DNA of 33,354 nt, taken from the NCBI RefSeq assembly GCF_000520815.1, contig NZ_ASRY01000277.1, positions 1 to 33,354 on the forward strand, read 5' to 3'. The DNA comes from Paenibacillus maysiensis (GTDB lineage Bacteria > Bacillota > Bacilli > Paenibacillales > Paenibacillaceae). Positions 20,076 through 28,379 of this stretch are shown here, piece by piece (within the stretch, counting starts at the first letter, position 1; each line of letters starts with the position of its first letter). The notes beneath the pieces are model-generated. The model was not told the origin of the DNA and did not search any database. It saw only the letters and a list, made by a program, of their open reading frames with translations. Made by a program: the position numbers and the translations under genes.

Positions 20076-21107
20076 ATGAAATCTCACTCAATACGCTTTT
20101 GGTTACAAAGGGTGCTACTGCTACTACTTGTTTTACTATTCAGTGTCTCTCAGCAATCGTTCATTATAGCTGATGCCGCTCCGCCTGTTAATTCCCAGGC
20201 CTCTGCCAAAGCCAGGCAACTACTTACCTACCTTTCCAATGTGCCGGAGGGTACGCTAATCTCCGGGCAGCATGATTATTTGGAGGCACCGGATGAACAA
20301 AACAACAAGTTACAACAAATCAGCGGACAATATGCAGGACTCCATGGCTATGAGTTTGGAGGACTAGCCAATCAGTCCCACGCAGCCTTACAAGAGCAGC
20401 GTCAGCGTGTTGTGGACAGTGCTATTCAGTGGAGCCAGTCCGGCGGAATTGTAGCTATTACCTTTCATCAAGCGTTACCAGATAAACCCAAAACGTGGAA
20501 AAACGTGCAAATCAAGCTCAGTCAGGCTGAATTTAATCGCTACATCACGCCGGGTACCCCGCAATATCGACAACTGATTGCAGATATTGATGAGGTCGCA
20601 CTTTCCCTCAAAACGTTGCGGGACGCAGATGTACCTGTTCTGTGGAGACCCTATCATGAAATGAACGGCAACTGGTTCTGGTGGGGAAACAAACAAAATT
20701 ACGTCCAGCTCTGGAATGTGATGTATGACCGCTTCGTTAATGTTCACCATCTGAATAATCTGTTATGGGTATGGAGTCCGAATGCACCGAACGCATACAG
20801 CACACCGTACAGTCGAACTTTTCCGGGTATAAACAGAGTGGATATTCTCGCAGCTGATATTTACAACAATGATTACAAAGCCTCATATTACACCGGACTG
20901 CTTAAGCTTGCACAAGGCAAGCCAATCGGAATTGGGGAAAGTAATATTTTGCCGAGCTCCAATGTATTAAAAAATCAACCCGCCTGGGCCTATGCCATGA
21001 CATGGGGAAAGGAGCTATCCGCAACCAATTCGCAATCAACGATCAGAACATTCATGAATCAAAATAATATTATCACACGGGACCTTCTCAATGAGACCCT
21101 GCGCTGA
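20076..21107 (+). CDS. Secreted GH26 beta-1,4-mannanase
   Basis: 343 residues. The N-terminal signal peptide (MKSHSIRFWLQRVLLLLLVL, then an ADAAPP cleavage area) directs export. The body is a GH26 endo-mannanase: GQHDYLEAP near the N terminus of the barrel, WRPYHEMNGNWFWW with acid/base Glu195, and IGIGESN with nucleophile Glu288. It hydrolyses mannan, glucomannan and galactomannan backbones outside the cell. ATG 20076 has AAAGGAGGAGCGCC in front, while the open frame upstream lacks signals. No carbohydrate-binding module is present. It follows a small membrane protein gene and ends at a strong terminator. Confidence 0.93.
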   Translation: MKSHSIRFWLQRVLLLLLVLLFSVSQQSFIIADAAPPVNSQASAKARQLLTYLSNVPEGTLISGQHDYLEAPDEQNNKLQQISGQYAGLHGYEFGGLANQSHAALQEQRQRVVDSAIQWSQSGGIVAITFHQALPDKPKTWKNVQIKLSQAEFNRYITPGTPQYRQLIADIDEVALSLKTLRDADVPVLWRPYHEMNGNWFWWGNKQNYVQLWNVMYDRFVNVHHLNNLLWVWSPNAPNAYSTPYSRTFPGINRVDILAADIYNNDYKASYYTGLLKLAQGKPIGIGESNILPSSNVLKNQPAWAYAMTWGKELSATNSQSTIRTFMNQNNIITRDLLNETLR

Positions 21108-21113
21108 AATAAC

Positions 21114-21158
21114 AAAAAAGCTTCAACTTCGCTCTATGAGTGAAATTGAAGCTTTTTT
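21114..21158. terminator. Bidirectional terminator
   Basis: AAAAAAGCTTCAA (21114-21126) and TTGAAGCTTTTTT (21146-21158), with further pairing TTCGCTC/GAGTGAA inside. It has runs of A and T on the two sides, so it serves both the mannanase gene and the leftward gene ending at 21181. Confidence 0.9.
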
Positions 21159-21180
21159 AGGTCTAACCAAGCCAAGCGCT

Positions 21181-21396
21181 TTAACTATTTCTAATCACTT
21201 CTTCCAGATCAATATCGGCGTACGCCTCTTCACCGAGATGCACAGATACAATGGTATAGATTCGCTTGGTCAGTCTCGACATCAGTCGATCTCCCGGTGC
21301 TACTGAGTATTCTTCCCGATAATCTCCAATTTTGTGAAAACCGCTGGACATATGGATGTACAAGCTGCCTCTTCGAGTTTTACCATGTACCAACAT
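21181..21396 (-). CDS. Hypothetical protein, 71 aa
   Basis: ATG at 21394-21396 preceded by GGAGGAGATTTG. The product has alternating strands (MLVHGKTRRGSLYIHMSSGF, RIYTIVSVHLGEEAYADIDL) and a conserved-looking VAPGDRLMSRL, suggesting a small beta-rich fold. No family recognised. It ends at the shared terminator after the mannanase. Confidence 0.65.
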   Translation of the reverse strand: MLVHGKTRRGSLYIHMSSGFHKIGDYREEYSVAPGDRLMSRLTKRIYTIVSVHLGEEAYADIDLEEVIRNS

Positions 21397-21483
21397 CAAA
21401 TCTCCTCCTGCTGTAACCATTCCTAATTACATCTGTTACATGTATATCGGTCAGAATAAGATATGAAATAAGTCCGCGCTGAA

Positions 21484-21523
21484 ACCAAACGGGCCTGCCC
21501 GTAATAGGACAGACCCGTTTGGT
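21484..21523 (-). terminator. Terminator after glycerol dehydrogenase
   Basis: ACCAAACGGG / CCCGTTTGGT, a 10-bp perfect stem with a loop holding further GC pairing, followed on the minus strand by TTTCAGC; the U-tract is short. Confidence 0.65.
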
Positions 21524-21554
21524 AAAAGATATTTTCGTTCTTAAGAGGAAAAAA

Positions 21555-22658
21555 CTATCCCTGATAGGATTCTGCAATCGCATTCGCCGCAATGATGGCA
21601 TTGTACACGTCAGCAGGACTGACCGGAAACGGCATATTGACCATCGTATCATTCGATGCACAGGCAGTTTCAGCCACTTGACGCCATTCAGCCTCGACAA
21701 ATTCCTCAACACCCAGATCACGAAGCGTCAAAGGAAGACCTACGTCCTTAACCAGTTTGATGACAGTATCCAGTTCTTCTTTCGGCGCATTTTCCAGTAC
21801 AAGCTGAGTTATCAAGCCGAATGTGACCTTCTCGCCATGCTGTGCTTTATGCAGTGAAGGTACCGCCGTCATGCCATTATGAATCGCATGCGCTGCTGCC
21901 AACCCACCTGATTCCGCACCAACACCACTCAGATAAATTGTCGCTTCAATGGTATCCTCCACCGCGCGAGTATATACTTTACGATCCACCGCAAGCTTGG
22001 CCTTCACGGCATTTTCCAGCAACGTATCATAACAGAGACGGGCCAGTCCCAGCCCTGTAGTGGAAGGCTTGTTCAGTACCAGGTTGTCCCCGTTAGACTG
22101 ATAACAAGCCCGCGCTTCAAAATAAGTAGCCAGCGCATCGCCAATCCCGGCTGCGAAGAAACGTGCAGGCGCCGCTGCCAGAATGCCCGTATCCGCCAGT
22201 ACGACGTCGGGATTGGTTGGCAGGAACAAATACTCATCAAAGGAGCCATCTTTCTTGTAGATGACCGCGAGGGCAGTACAAGGGGCATCCGTAGAAGCAA
22301 TCGTCGGGAAAATAACGACAGGCAGCTTTTCATAATAAGCCGTTGCCTTAGCGGTATCCAGCGTTTTACCACCGCCGATCCCTATAATGATGTTAGCGCC
22401 ATGCTTGCGCACCAATTCCCGGTTACGCTCAATTTCTTCTTTAGTACATTCATATTGGAATTTCTCGAAAATCGCCTGATTGCCAGCCGCCTCAATAGAA
22501 GCGCCAGCCTCCTTTTGCGCCTTTTCGAGTATAAACTCATCACAAATAATAAAAGCTTTATCGCCATAATCCTTAATGTAGTCATTTAATGACGAGAGCA
22601 GATTCTGGCCAGAAATAAATTTCTTGGGTGAAGTAACGGACCTTACAACGTTTGTCAT
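21555..22658 (-). CDS. gldA: Glycerol dehydrogenase
   Basis: 367 residues of the iron-containing/GldA group of alcohol dehydrogenases. NAD-binding GIGGGKTLDTAK (93-104) and the metal ligands Asp174 (GIGDA), His257 (AAAHAIHNG) and His274 (KAQHGEK) are all present, as is PTIASTDAPCTALAV. It oxidises glycerol to dihydroxyacetone with NAD+, and in reverse makes glycerol or related diols. ATG with TGAGGAGG upstream. It is monocistronic, with a terminator after it. ATACCG/CGGTGTAT (22684-22703) upstream is a weak operator candidate. Confidence 0.95.
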   Translation of the reverse strand: MTNVVRSVTSPKKFISGQNLLSSLNDYIKDYGDKAFIICDEFILEKAQKEAGASIEAAGNQAIFEKFQYECTKEEIERNRELVRKHGANIIIGIGGGKTLDTAKATAYYEKLPVVIFPTIASTDAPCTALAVIYKKDGSFDEYLFLPTNPDVVLADTGILAAAPARFFAAGIGDALATYFEARACYQSNGDNLVLNKPSTTGLGLARLCYDTLLENAVKAKLAVDRKVYTRAVEDTIEATIYLSGVGAESGGLAAAHAIHNGMTAVPSLHKAQHGEKVTFGLITQLVLENAPKEELDTVIKLVKDVGLPLTLRDLGVEEFVEAEWRQVAETACASNDTMVNMPFPVSPADVYNAIIAANAIAESYQG

Positions 22659-22790
22659 GTAAATTCCTCCTCAGTTTTGACTCATACCGAAAAAACGGTG
22701 TATTTCAGTATGTGACAACTTAACTATAAACCTCTTTTGATCCTATTAAAAGGCTGGTTATGGAATATTTTATGAACAAATTGTGTATCA

Positions 22791-23339
22791 TCAAACTTTA
22801 ACGCTTTCATTCCACTCGGAATATAATATCCCCATCATAATACGGTCGTAGCTATTACCATCACGAAGAACAGCAGAACGAACCCTGCCCTCATACTGGA
22901 AACCCGCCTGTTCATAGGTTCGAATGGCCTGTTCATTATACTCAATAACATCCAGACCGACCCGATTCAAATTTAATTCGTAAAAGGCATAACGAAGAAT
23001 GAGACGCACCGCTTCGGCCCCATAGCCCTTCCCACGATAGTCCGCATTGCCTATGCCAACCGCCAACTGACCGATCCGATTATTCCACTCAATCCCGTGA
23101 ATGGCAACAAATCCGATCAGGACATCATCTGCTAACGTTCTCAACCGGAAATAGACCTCGTTCGAACTGGGTGAGCCTTCCGATTTCATTTGCTTCAGCG
23201 TATAAGGGAGTGCCAAATCCGTATCCACATTTCGCAGATACTCCGCATCCTCTCCCCATTTGAACATCGTTTCCGCATCTTCTTCCCTGACAGCGGCCAG
23301 TTTAATCCGATCCCCGTAAAATAAATTTTCGATTTTCAT
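22791..23339 (-). CDS. GNAT family N-acetyltransferase (RimJ/RimL type)
   Basis: 182 residues. The fold signature is GQLAVGIGNADYRGKGYGAE, then AVRLILRYAFYELNLNRVGL and EYNEQAIRTYEQAGFQYEGR, matching RimJ/RimL-type and spermidine-acetyltransferase-like proteins. It transfers acetyl from acetyl-CoA to an amine; the substrate (ribosomal protein N terminus, polyamine or antibiotic) cannot be told from sequence. ATG with AGGAGATGAAGGGTC upstream. It stands alone between gldA and the Excalibur gene. Confidence 0.9.
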   Translation of the reverse strand: MKIENLFYGDRIKLAAVREEDAETMFKWGEDAEYLRNVDTDLALPYTLKQMKSEGSPSSNEVYFRLRTLADDVLIGFVAIHGIEWNNRIGQLAVGIGNADYRGKGYGAEAVRLILRYAFYELNLNRVGLDVIEYNEQAIRTYEQAGFQYEGRVRSAVLRDGNSYDRIMMGILYSEWNESVKV

Positions 23340-23607
23340 GACCCTTCATCTCCTGTTTTGTGTTGTCCCATTCTGTACTCCAGCGATCATGCTATTAAAC
23401 GTCCGCAATACAAGCCCTCCTCAGGATTTCAATGTATAAACTTTACAAAACAATCGGACAAAACACAAAACAAATAACCTTAAACTATTCACTCATCCTT
23501 TTTTATAGAAAAATATTCCTGATTCTGATAGACTATAACCAGTCTAATCCCTGCATATTTGTATAAAGGACCGGGACTATAGTCATGAACAGAAAGGAAG
23601 AGTAAGG

Positions 23608-23859
23608 ATGAACAAACAATCCAAAATCGTCTCCATCGCACTGGCATCGGCTCTAGTATTCAGTGTTTCTTTTCAATTCGCCCCCACCGTAGAGGCCAAA
23701 AAATCAAAAAGATCCCATAAATCAGCTACTCAAAGTTCCGTCTATTACAAAAACTGTACAGCTGTTAAAAAGGCAGGTAAGGCACCTCTCTACAAAGGTG
23801 ATCCCGGCTACCGCTCAGCACTCGACCGTGATCATGACGGAATTGCCTGCGAAAAATAA
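23608..23859 (+). CDS. Secreted Excalibur calcium-binding domain protein
   Basis: 83 residues. The signal peptide (KIVSIALASALVFSVSFQFA, cleavage near VEA) is followed by a basic linker (KKSKRSHKSATQSS) and one Excalibur domain: YYKNCTAVKKAGKAPLYKGD, PGYRSALDRDHDGIACEK. The DRDHDGIACE loop is the EF-hand-like calcium site, with two Cys likely in a disulfide. Such domains occur on secreted or cell-wall proteins and nucleases; here it stands alone. AAAGGAAGAG precedes the ATG. A short TAGACT/AGTCTA inverted repeat lies at 23529-23546. Confidence 0.88.
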   Translation: MNKQSKIVSIALASALVFSVSFQFAPTVEAKKSKRSHKSATQSSVYYKNCTAVKKAGKAPLYKGDPGYRSALDRDHDGIACEK

Positions 23860-23891
23860 TCTTTCATTACATTTGACTTGGCATCATGCGC

Positions 23892-23921
23892 AAAAAGACC
23901 CTGCAGCCGCAAGGTCTTTTT
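23892..23921. terminator. Bidirectional terminator
   Basis: AAAAAGACC / GGTCTTTTT arms around a 12-base loop, with A/T runs on both sides; it serves the Excalibur gene and the leftward FabH-like gene. Confidence 0.85.
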
Positions 23922-23929
23922 CATATTCC

Positions 23930-24916
23930 TTAATATTTAAACAGCATAGCAACCAGCTGATATCCAGCTCCAATCGTCCAGAACAGCACATAATCACCGC
24001 GACAGATGCGACCGGATTCAATGCCTTCATACAAGGCAATGAACGGGCTACTGGTGCCTGTATAACCGTAACGATCACCCACATAGATCATTTGGGCGTC
24101 CTCCAGCTCCAAATGATCCTGTATTTTCAGCACATTCGCCAGCGAAAACTGCGACAGACAATAAGCCCGTACATCCCGAGGCGCCAATCCGTTCTTCTTC
24201 AAAATTCGCTCAAGCAGATCAAATGTGGGGGGCAAGGCCATATTGGCGTCGAACGGAAGCCACTGAATATATTTTCCGGGGGCATCTGCTTGGAGTGTTG
24301 CCGCTAATCCCTGAGCCGGGTACAAAATTTTATCTATATTGACCGGGTCCGTAAAATACATAGAATCAATAAAGCCAGTATCCTCTTCCGTACGCTCCAA
24401 AATAACTGCACAAGCGGCATCCCCATAGTTCGCATAAGTAATTTCATCCTCGGGACCAGAAACAAGTGAATTATAGTCTGAACCGATGATAAGTGCTGTG
24501 CGCGCATCAGGATTAGACAGCATAGAGCGGCTGGCTTGATCGACTGCCACTGTCATGCCTGCACAGTTCGCGTTAGAATCCATGACAACCACGTCATGTC
24601 TGGCCTCGATTGCTTGATGAACAAACAGGGCATTCATAGGGAACAGCGACTCCGGGACTTGGCTGGAAAACACGATCATGTCCACATCACGGCCTGTCAT
24701 TTGAGCTTGATCCAGCGCTTTCTTGGCAGCTTCGATCCCCATCGTCAAACCGTTCTCATGCGGGCTATCAATAATGTAACGCTTTTTCCTGCCCATATGC
24801 TCCATGAATCGACGAATATCTTTGCCCTGTTCATCAAAATGACGGATATAATATTCGTTGTCCACCGAATGGGACGGATAATACACACCCAATGCCTTAA
24901 TTTTAATATGACTCAT
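23930..24916 (-). CDS. FabH-like (KAS III family) protein with altered catalytic residues
   Basis: 328 residues with a thiolase fold of the 3-oxoacyl-ACP synthase III group: an IKALGVYYPSHSVDN N terminus, DMIVFSSQVPES and the acyl-accepting cysteine in DSNANCAGMTVAVDQA (Cys118). Where FabH has the catalytic HQAN motif, this protein has CLSQFSLAN (Ser255 in place of His), and where FabH has GNTS it has GYTGTSSP (284-291), so the His-Asn pair for decarboxylation seems absent. It may act as an acyltransferase or form a heteromer, as in PqsB- or CerJ-type relatives, rather than making fatty acids. It lies 53 bp after a possible STAS-like gene and is probably cotranscribed with it. Confidence 0.82.
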   Translation of the reverse strand: MSHIKIKALGVYYPSHSVDNEYYIRHFDEQGKDIRRFMEHMGRKKRYIIDSPHENGLTMGIEAAKKALDQAQMTGRDVDMIVFSSQVPESLFPMNALFVHQAIEARHDVVVMDSNANCAGMTVAVDQASRSMLSNPDARTALIIGSDYNSLVSGPEDEITYANYGDAACAVILERTEEDTGFIDSMYFTDPVNIDKILYPAQGLAATLQADAPGKYIQWLPFDANMALPPTFDLLERILKKNGLAPRDVRAYCLSQFSLANVLKIQDHLELEDAQMIYVGDRYGYTGTSSPFIALYEGIESGRICRGDYVLFWTIGAGYQLVAMLFKY

Positions 24917-24969
24917 CAGCAGGTTCCCCCTTACACATTCATCTCGCTGCTTGTCACCGCTTCAGAACA

Positions 24970-25320
24970 TTACTGTACGACGATATCTACGTTGTTTAAA
25001 CCCGCTTCACGTGCTACACGACCGAGCTGCATTTTAATAATCGTTTGTTGAAGGCTGATCCCAAAAATCACTTTGGCAAACCCGGTTTCTTTATACCGTA
25101 CAAAAGAACCTTTCAGTTTTTCTACTTCTCCCGGGCCCAGCAGTGCCATTTGGGTACAGTCTACTTTGAGCGTATAGCTGGATGCCTGAATGGAGGAAGT
25201 CTTGGATACATATTCCTTGATAAAGCTATCATATTCAGCCTGGCTGAACACTCCATTCACCGCCATATGTACCGTTTTAATGGTTTGATTCACTTCGATA
25301 CTGTAAGGATTTTGACTCAT
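24970..25320 (-). CDS. Possible STAS-like protein, 116 aa
   Basis: 116 residues with alternating strands and helices: SIEVNQTIKTVHMAVNGVFS, then YTLKVDCTQMALLGPGEVEK and FAKVIFGISLQQTIIKMQLG. The order (strand, long helix, strand VDCTQMALLGPGE, helix, strand) resembles STAS domains such as SpoIIAA, but no conserved phosphorylated Ser is clear. ATG with AAAGGAG upstream. Next to the FabH-like gene, it may be an accessory or lipid-sensing partner. The family call is tentative. Confidence 0.6.
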   Translation of the reverse strand: MSQNPYSIEVNQTIKTVHMAVNGVFSQAEYDSFIKEYVSKTSSIQASSYTLKVDCTQMALLGPGEVEKLKGSFVRYKETGFAKVIFGISLQQTIIKMQLGRVAREAGLNNVDIVVQ

Positions 25321-25440
25321 TTCAGTAAGACTCCTTTGATTTCATATTTTTGTCTATTAAGATTATCGGAAAAATATGTAGAAATTTTAATATTAAAATG
25401 GATAAATCCCCACTAATATATTACAATTTTGTGAATGTGC

Positions 25441-25490
25441 AAAAAAAGCCGCCACTCCTCCTGACTGACTACAGGAAGCAACTGGCGGCT
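25441..25490 (-). terminator. Terminator after the SleB-like gene
   Basis: AGCCGCCA (25447-25454) / TGGCGGCT (25483-25490), with seven T on the minus strand after the stem. Confidence 0.85.
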
Positions 25491-25515
25491 GACAAGTTAC
25501 GTGTTCTTATGCTGA

Positions 25516-26169
25516 TTAATTTGTAAACGTGTGGCGGCCAAGAGAAATGACAGCCGGGCGACTCTTGCTCCACTTGGCTGTGGCAATGGCCGGATTGTAA
25601 TAAAACAGGGAACCGTTCGTCGGATCAACACCATTAAGAGCCTGTCTTGCTGCACGATACGCGGTCTTGTTCGGTTTCAGGCGGTATTGACCATCCTGTA
25701 CAGCGGTGAACTGTCCTGGCTGCAAAATAACGTCCGGAATTGAGCTCGGAAATTCATTGGACTGCACACGGTTTAATACGACCGCGCCCACGGCTACCTG
25801 CCCTTGAAAAGATTCTCCGCGTGCCTCGGCATAAATAATCCGGGCAAGCTGCTCCAAAGCTGTTAAACGCACCTTCCCAAAGGAATCCAGCTTGGCTTGC
25901 GTTGCTGCTCCGGCTACACCGTCGGGTGTAAGGCCATAGTCCCGTTGGAAACGGGCAACCGCTTTACTGGTCAGAGAGCCGTAATATCCGGTAAAACCGG
26001 CTTTGAAATAACCGAGCGAATGAAGCTGCTGTTGAAGCTTCAGCACCTGCTCACTCTGAGCCCCTTTCGTCAGCGCTGACGATTGCGCTTGTACTTGTCC
26101 TGGCGTAACCGACAACACAGCGCCCAGCATACATGCGCAGGACAGGACCAACATAGATAATTTTTTCAT
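25516..26169 (-). CDS. SleB/CwlJ-type cell wall hydrolase with peptidoglycan-binding domain
   Basis: 217 residues. Signal peptide (MKKLSMLVLSCACMLGAVLS, cleavage near VQAQ), then a PG_binding_1 domain (VLKLQQQLHSLGYFKAGFTG...VARFQRDYGLTPDGVAG) and a Hydrolase_2 domain (LARIIYAEARGESFQGQVAV, VVLNRVQSNEFP and SLFYYNPA). The Glu in YAEARGE is the likely catalytic residue. The family cleaves spore cortex or cell wall peptidoglycan; the domain order matches SleB. AGAGGAGG ribosome binding site. A sporulation-specific promoter was looked for upstream and only a poor sigma-G-like match was seen. Confidence 0.9.
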   Translation of the reverse strand: MKKLSMLVLSCACMLGAVLSVTPGQVQAQSSALTKGAQSEQVLKLQQQLHSLGYFKAGFTGYYGSLTSKAVARFQRDYGLTPDGVAGAATQAKLDSFGKVRLTALEQLARIIYAEARGESFQGQVAVGAVVLNRVQSNEFPSSIPDVILQPGQFTAVQDGQYRLKPNKTAYRAARQALNGVDPTNGSLFYYNPAIATAKWSKSRPAVISLGRHTFTN

Positions 26170-26482
26170 ATTCCAGACAACCTCCTCTTTCTTGTTCTGT
26201 CCGGTACAACCATTCCGGCCTGTACAACTCAGGGGCGTTTATCCGATGATGTTTCTTCTGCTATAGCTTATGCCTAGCTGCGGAAAAGACGCGTTGCTAC
26301 ATACGGAATCGGACAAAGATGCTCTCACACGTCCGTTGCAGTATACCACAAGCCGCATTTACGTATCATCCGGCTCTGGTCCTATAACTGCGAATACAAA
26401 TAAACGCCAGCCGTAACGAACTGACGCGTACTAGGAGCAATTGATCATGTTTAGACACCACTTGAAAACGTGACTTTTTTCG
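26170..26482. other. Gene-free interval upstream of the SleB-like gene
   Basis: 313 bp with no supported reading frame. It holds the ribosome binding site of the SleB-like gene and presumably its promoter. A partly repeated GTCCGGTACAAC / CCGGCCTGTACAAC lies near 26200-26228. No RNA gene or clear terminator is seen. Confidence 0.5.
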
Positions 26483-26692
26483 CTATTTTTCTTCTCTAGC
26501 TCCATCGGGAAAGGAATCTGTCGTCTTCTTATTCGAATTACGTTTCTCAACTATGTATATATCCATCACCTGAATCCCCCGGTGTGCCAACTTTACAAAT
26601 AAAACAAATCCCCAAATGCCTGCCGCAATGATCGCTAAATATACGATGATAATAAGTAACTGTATCACCTCAAAGGTCGACACCATCTGCAT
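26483..26692 (-). CDS. Small membrane protein, 69 aa
   Basis: ATG at 26690-26692 (a second ATG two codons on) with AGGAGGAT upstream. One long hydrophobic segment (VIQLLIIIVYLAIIAAGIWG, then FVLFVKLA) is followed by a hydrophilic charged tail (VEKRNSNKKTTDSFPDGARE). Likely a single- or double-pass membrane protein. No family recognised. Confidence 0.65.
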   Translation of the reverse strand: MQMVSTFEVIQLLIIIVYLAIIAAGIWGFVLFVKLAHRGIQVMDIYIVEKRNSNKKTTDSFPDGAREEK

Positions 26693-26866
26693 CTGCTTTT
26701 ATCCTCCTGTACTTGGATTCTGGTTCCCTATACTCAACTATTCATCCTTATATTGTAATGGATTTCCTGTAAGTTGGAAACCATCCCTTGCACACAACAT
26801 TGGGCGGATGCATAGGGTAGCTGTACGATCATCAAATTTTGAATAGCAGAAAGGCAGGAACGACGC

Positions 26867-27538
26867 GTGGATTCATATATGGATTACACCTCTCCCTCCG
26901 CACAATTTACTTATGATTTAAAAGACAATGTTTTGTTTAAAAAGGATGCTCAAAACTCCATCAACGAGCTTTCGGTCCAGCAATTAAATACGTTAGTAAA
27001 TATATCGTTGCTGGATATTCGCCTGAGCACAGCCAACGTCATAGAGCCTCACTACCACCAAAATGCCACAGAGCTGGTATACTGCATCTCTGGCGCGGTG
27101 ACCGTGTCACTGATTAACCCGTTCACCCGCGAGTTGCGGCATTTTCCGATCACACCTGGTCAAGTGGTTAATGTTCCCCAGGGATGGTGGCACTACGAGG
27201 TCGCTACAATGGATGATACTCATTTGTTAGCGGTTTTTAATGCCCCCATGCCTGAATTCATTCTCGGCTCCGACATATTGCGGTTAACGCCAGGCAATAT
27301 TCTGGCTCATACCTACTGCCTGAATGAGAATAAGATTCAGGAAGCGCTCGCTCCTATCAAAAAGCCTGTGATTATCGGTCCGCCCAATGACTGCAAGCAA
27401 CAGCAGGCCAAAAAACCGGGAATACATGTAAGACTTGCCGATACTCCCCCGCACCAGCAGGCCGCCCCGGAAAGAACCTATGCCCCTACAGACGGATATC
27501 CCGGCTTCGCCTTTAACCCTTATCATGAATGGACCTAA
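26867..27538 (+). CDS. Cupin domain protein (oxalate-decarboxylase-like monocupin)
   Basis: 223 residues. The cupin motif 1 is IEPHYHQNATELVYCISGAV (HxHxxxxxE), and motif 2 is GQVVNVPQGWWHYEVATMDD with the late His; metal ligands for Mn/Fe are thus present. After the ~150-residue barrel comes a Pro/Gln-rich tail ending in YPGFAFNPYHEWT. Related single-cupin proteins in bacilli are annotated as OxdC-like or spore-coat proteins; enzymatic activity is not shown. GTG 26867 follows AGGAACG; ATG 26879 is an alternative. Confidence 0.85.
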   Translation: MDSYMDYTSPSAQFTYDLKDNVLFKKDAQNSINELSVQQLNTLVNISLLDIRLSTANVIEPHYHQNATELVYCISGAVTVSLINPFTRELRHFPITPGQVVNVPQGWWHYEVATMDDTHLLAVFNAPMPEFILGSDILRLTPGNILAHTYCLNENKIQEALAPIKKPVIIGPPNDCKQQQAKKPGIHVRLADTPPHQQAAPERTYAPTDGYPGFAFNPYHEWT

Positions 27539-27645
27539 CCCTGATAAGATCATAAATCCGTAGGAATGCCCTCTCCCTGTATATTAGCCGTTACCGTTAC
27601 ATCATCCCTCTCATAAAATGCGAATGTACAAGAGGGGGTGATTGA

Positions 27646-27882
27646 ATGGATGCTTATTACAACTGCTTGAGCTGTATGAACAAAAGAGTACGTGTTTTGA
27701 CTATGGACGGACAACAGCACGAAGGAACCATCGTGAAGGTGGATCGCAATAACGTGTACTTAAAAAGAGAATCAAACGGGCGTGTTCAGACGTCTGCTTT
27801 TTATCCTGGTTATGGATATGGATATGGTAATCAAATCTTAACCTTGAGCCTGTTCACCCTGTTGGCGATTGCTTTAATTTAA
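27646..27882 (+). CDS. Small Lsm/SH3-like protein with C-terminal hydrophobic tail
   Basis: 78 residues. The core KRVRVLTMDGQQHEGTIVKV, then DRNNVYLKRE, is a small beta-barrel pattern (a DG...EGTIVKVD...VYL signature as in Lsm- or SH3-like coat proteins), followed by a Gly/Tyr repeat (YPGYGYGYG) and a hydrophobic C terminus (ILTLSLFTLLAIAL). AGAGGGGGTG ribosome binding site. It resembles spore-associated DUF2642-type proteins such as the one at 28380; likely a spore surface protein. Confidence 0.68.
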   Translation: MDAYYNCLSCMNKRVRVLTMDGQQHEGTIVKVDRNNVYLKRESNGRVQTSAFYPGYGYGYGNQILTLSLFTLLAIALI

Positions 27883-27922
27883 GTCCACTGCACTCGTCAA
27901 GCCCTGTTGTCTACCAAACTAT

Positions 27923-27995
27923 AACACCTCTTATGACAGCTGCAACCCCTGACACTCATCCGTCAGGAGTTGGCAGCTGCTATTTGGGGTGTTTT
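27923..27995 (+). terminator. Long hairpin terminator
   Basis: Outer arms AACACC / GGTGTT and inner arms CAGCTGCAACCCCTGAC / GTCAGGAGTTGGCAGCTG, ending in TTTT. It terminates the 27646 gene. Confidence 0.8.
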
Positions 27996-28031
27996 ACTAT
28001 ACAAGCAAGTCACTTGAATCCCTTAAAACAC

Positions 28032-28070
28032 TTAAATCCCCCACCAGCTATACACCGGTGAGGGATTTAA
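28032..28070 (-). terminator. Inverted repeat, likely terminator of the YjcZ-like gene
   Basis: TTAAATCCC (28032-28040) / GGGATTTAA (28062-28070), with CACC/GGTG inside. The T-run on the minus side is short, so termination strength is uncertain. Confidence 0.55.
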
Positions 28071-28085
28071 TACGCTCATTTCAAT

Positions 28086-28208
28086 TTAGATCCATAAAGA
28101 CTTGGTGATGATGACCAGCAGAATGAACAGTACCAGGATAGCCCCTGTCGATGTCCAACCTCCGTAGCCTCCAACTTGACCGCCACAACCTCTTTCGCAT
28201 TCACCCAT
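28086..28208 (-). CDS. YjcZ/SscA-type sporulation protein, 40 aa
   Basis: Small gene with ATG at 28206-28208 and GGAGG about nine bases upstream. A Cys/Gly/Tyr-rich start (MGECERGCGGQVGGYGGW) is followed by a hydrophobic helix (GAILVLFILLVIITK) ending SLWI, the layout of the YjcZ family of tiny sporulation proteins (Gly/Tyr-rich N terminus, then VLFILLIIV). In Bacillus subtilis SscA helps spore assembly; here the role is inferred from similarity. Confidence 0.8.
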   Translation of the reverse strand: MGECERGCGGQVGGYGGWTSTGAILVLFILLVIITKSLWI

Positions 28209-28379
28209 GGATAAGTTCCTCCTTCATTTCAAGGTACATCATAGCTTATGTATAGAGGTGTCCAATGGACCGGGCTTAACGGCAATGGAAATGATTCTTT
28301 CTATCGACTGGGCATTCTCCTACACTCTTTCTGGGCAGGAGCATAAGATATCACAATTAATCCTGAAGGAGTGAAGCAA

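Noticed and set aside
22684..22703. Catabolite (cre) site or operator upstream of gldA
   Set aside because: The ATACCG/CGGTGTAT repeat does not match the CcpA cre consensus and its six-A centre is unlike known operators.
26170..26300. Sigma-G promoter for the SleB-like gene
   Set aside because: GCATAA and CATCATC on the minus strand are only partial matches and the spacing is slightly long; not enough to list.
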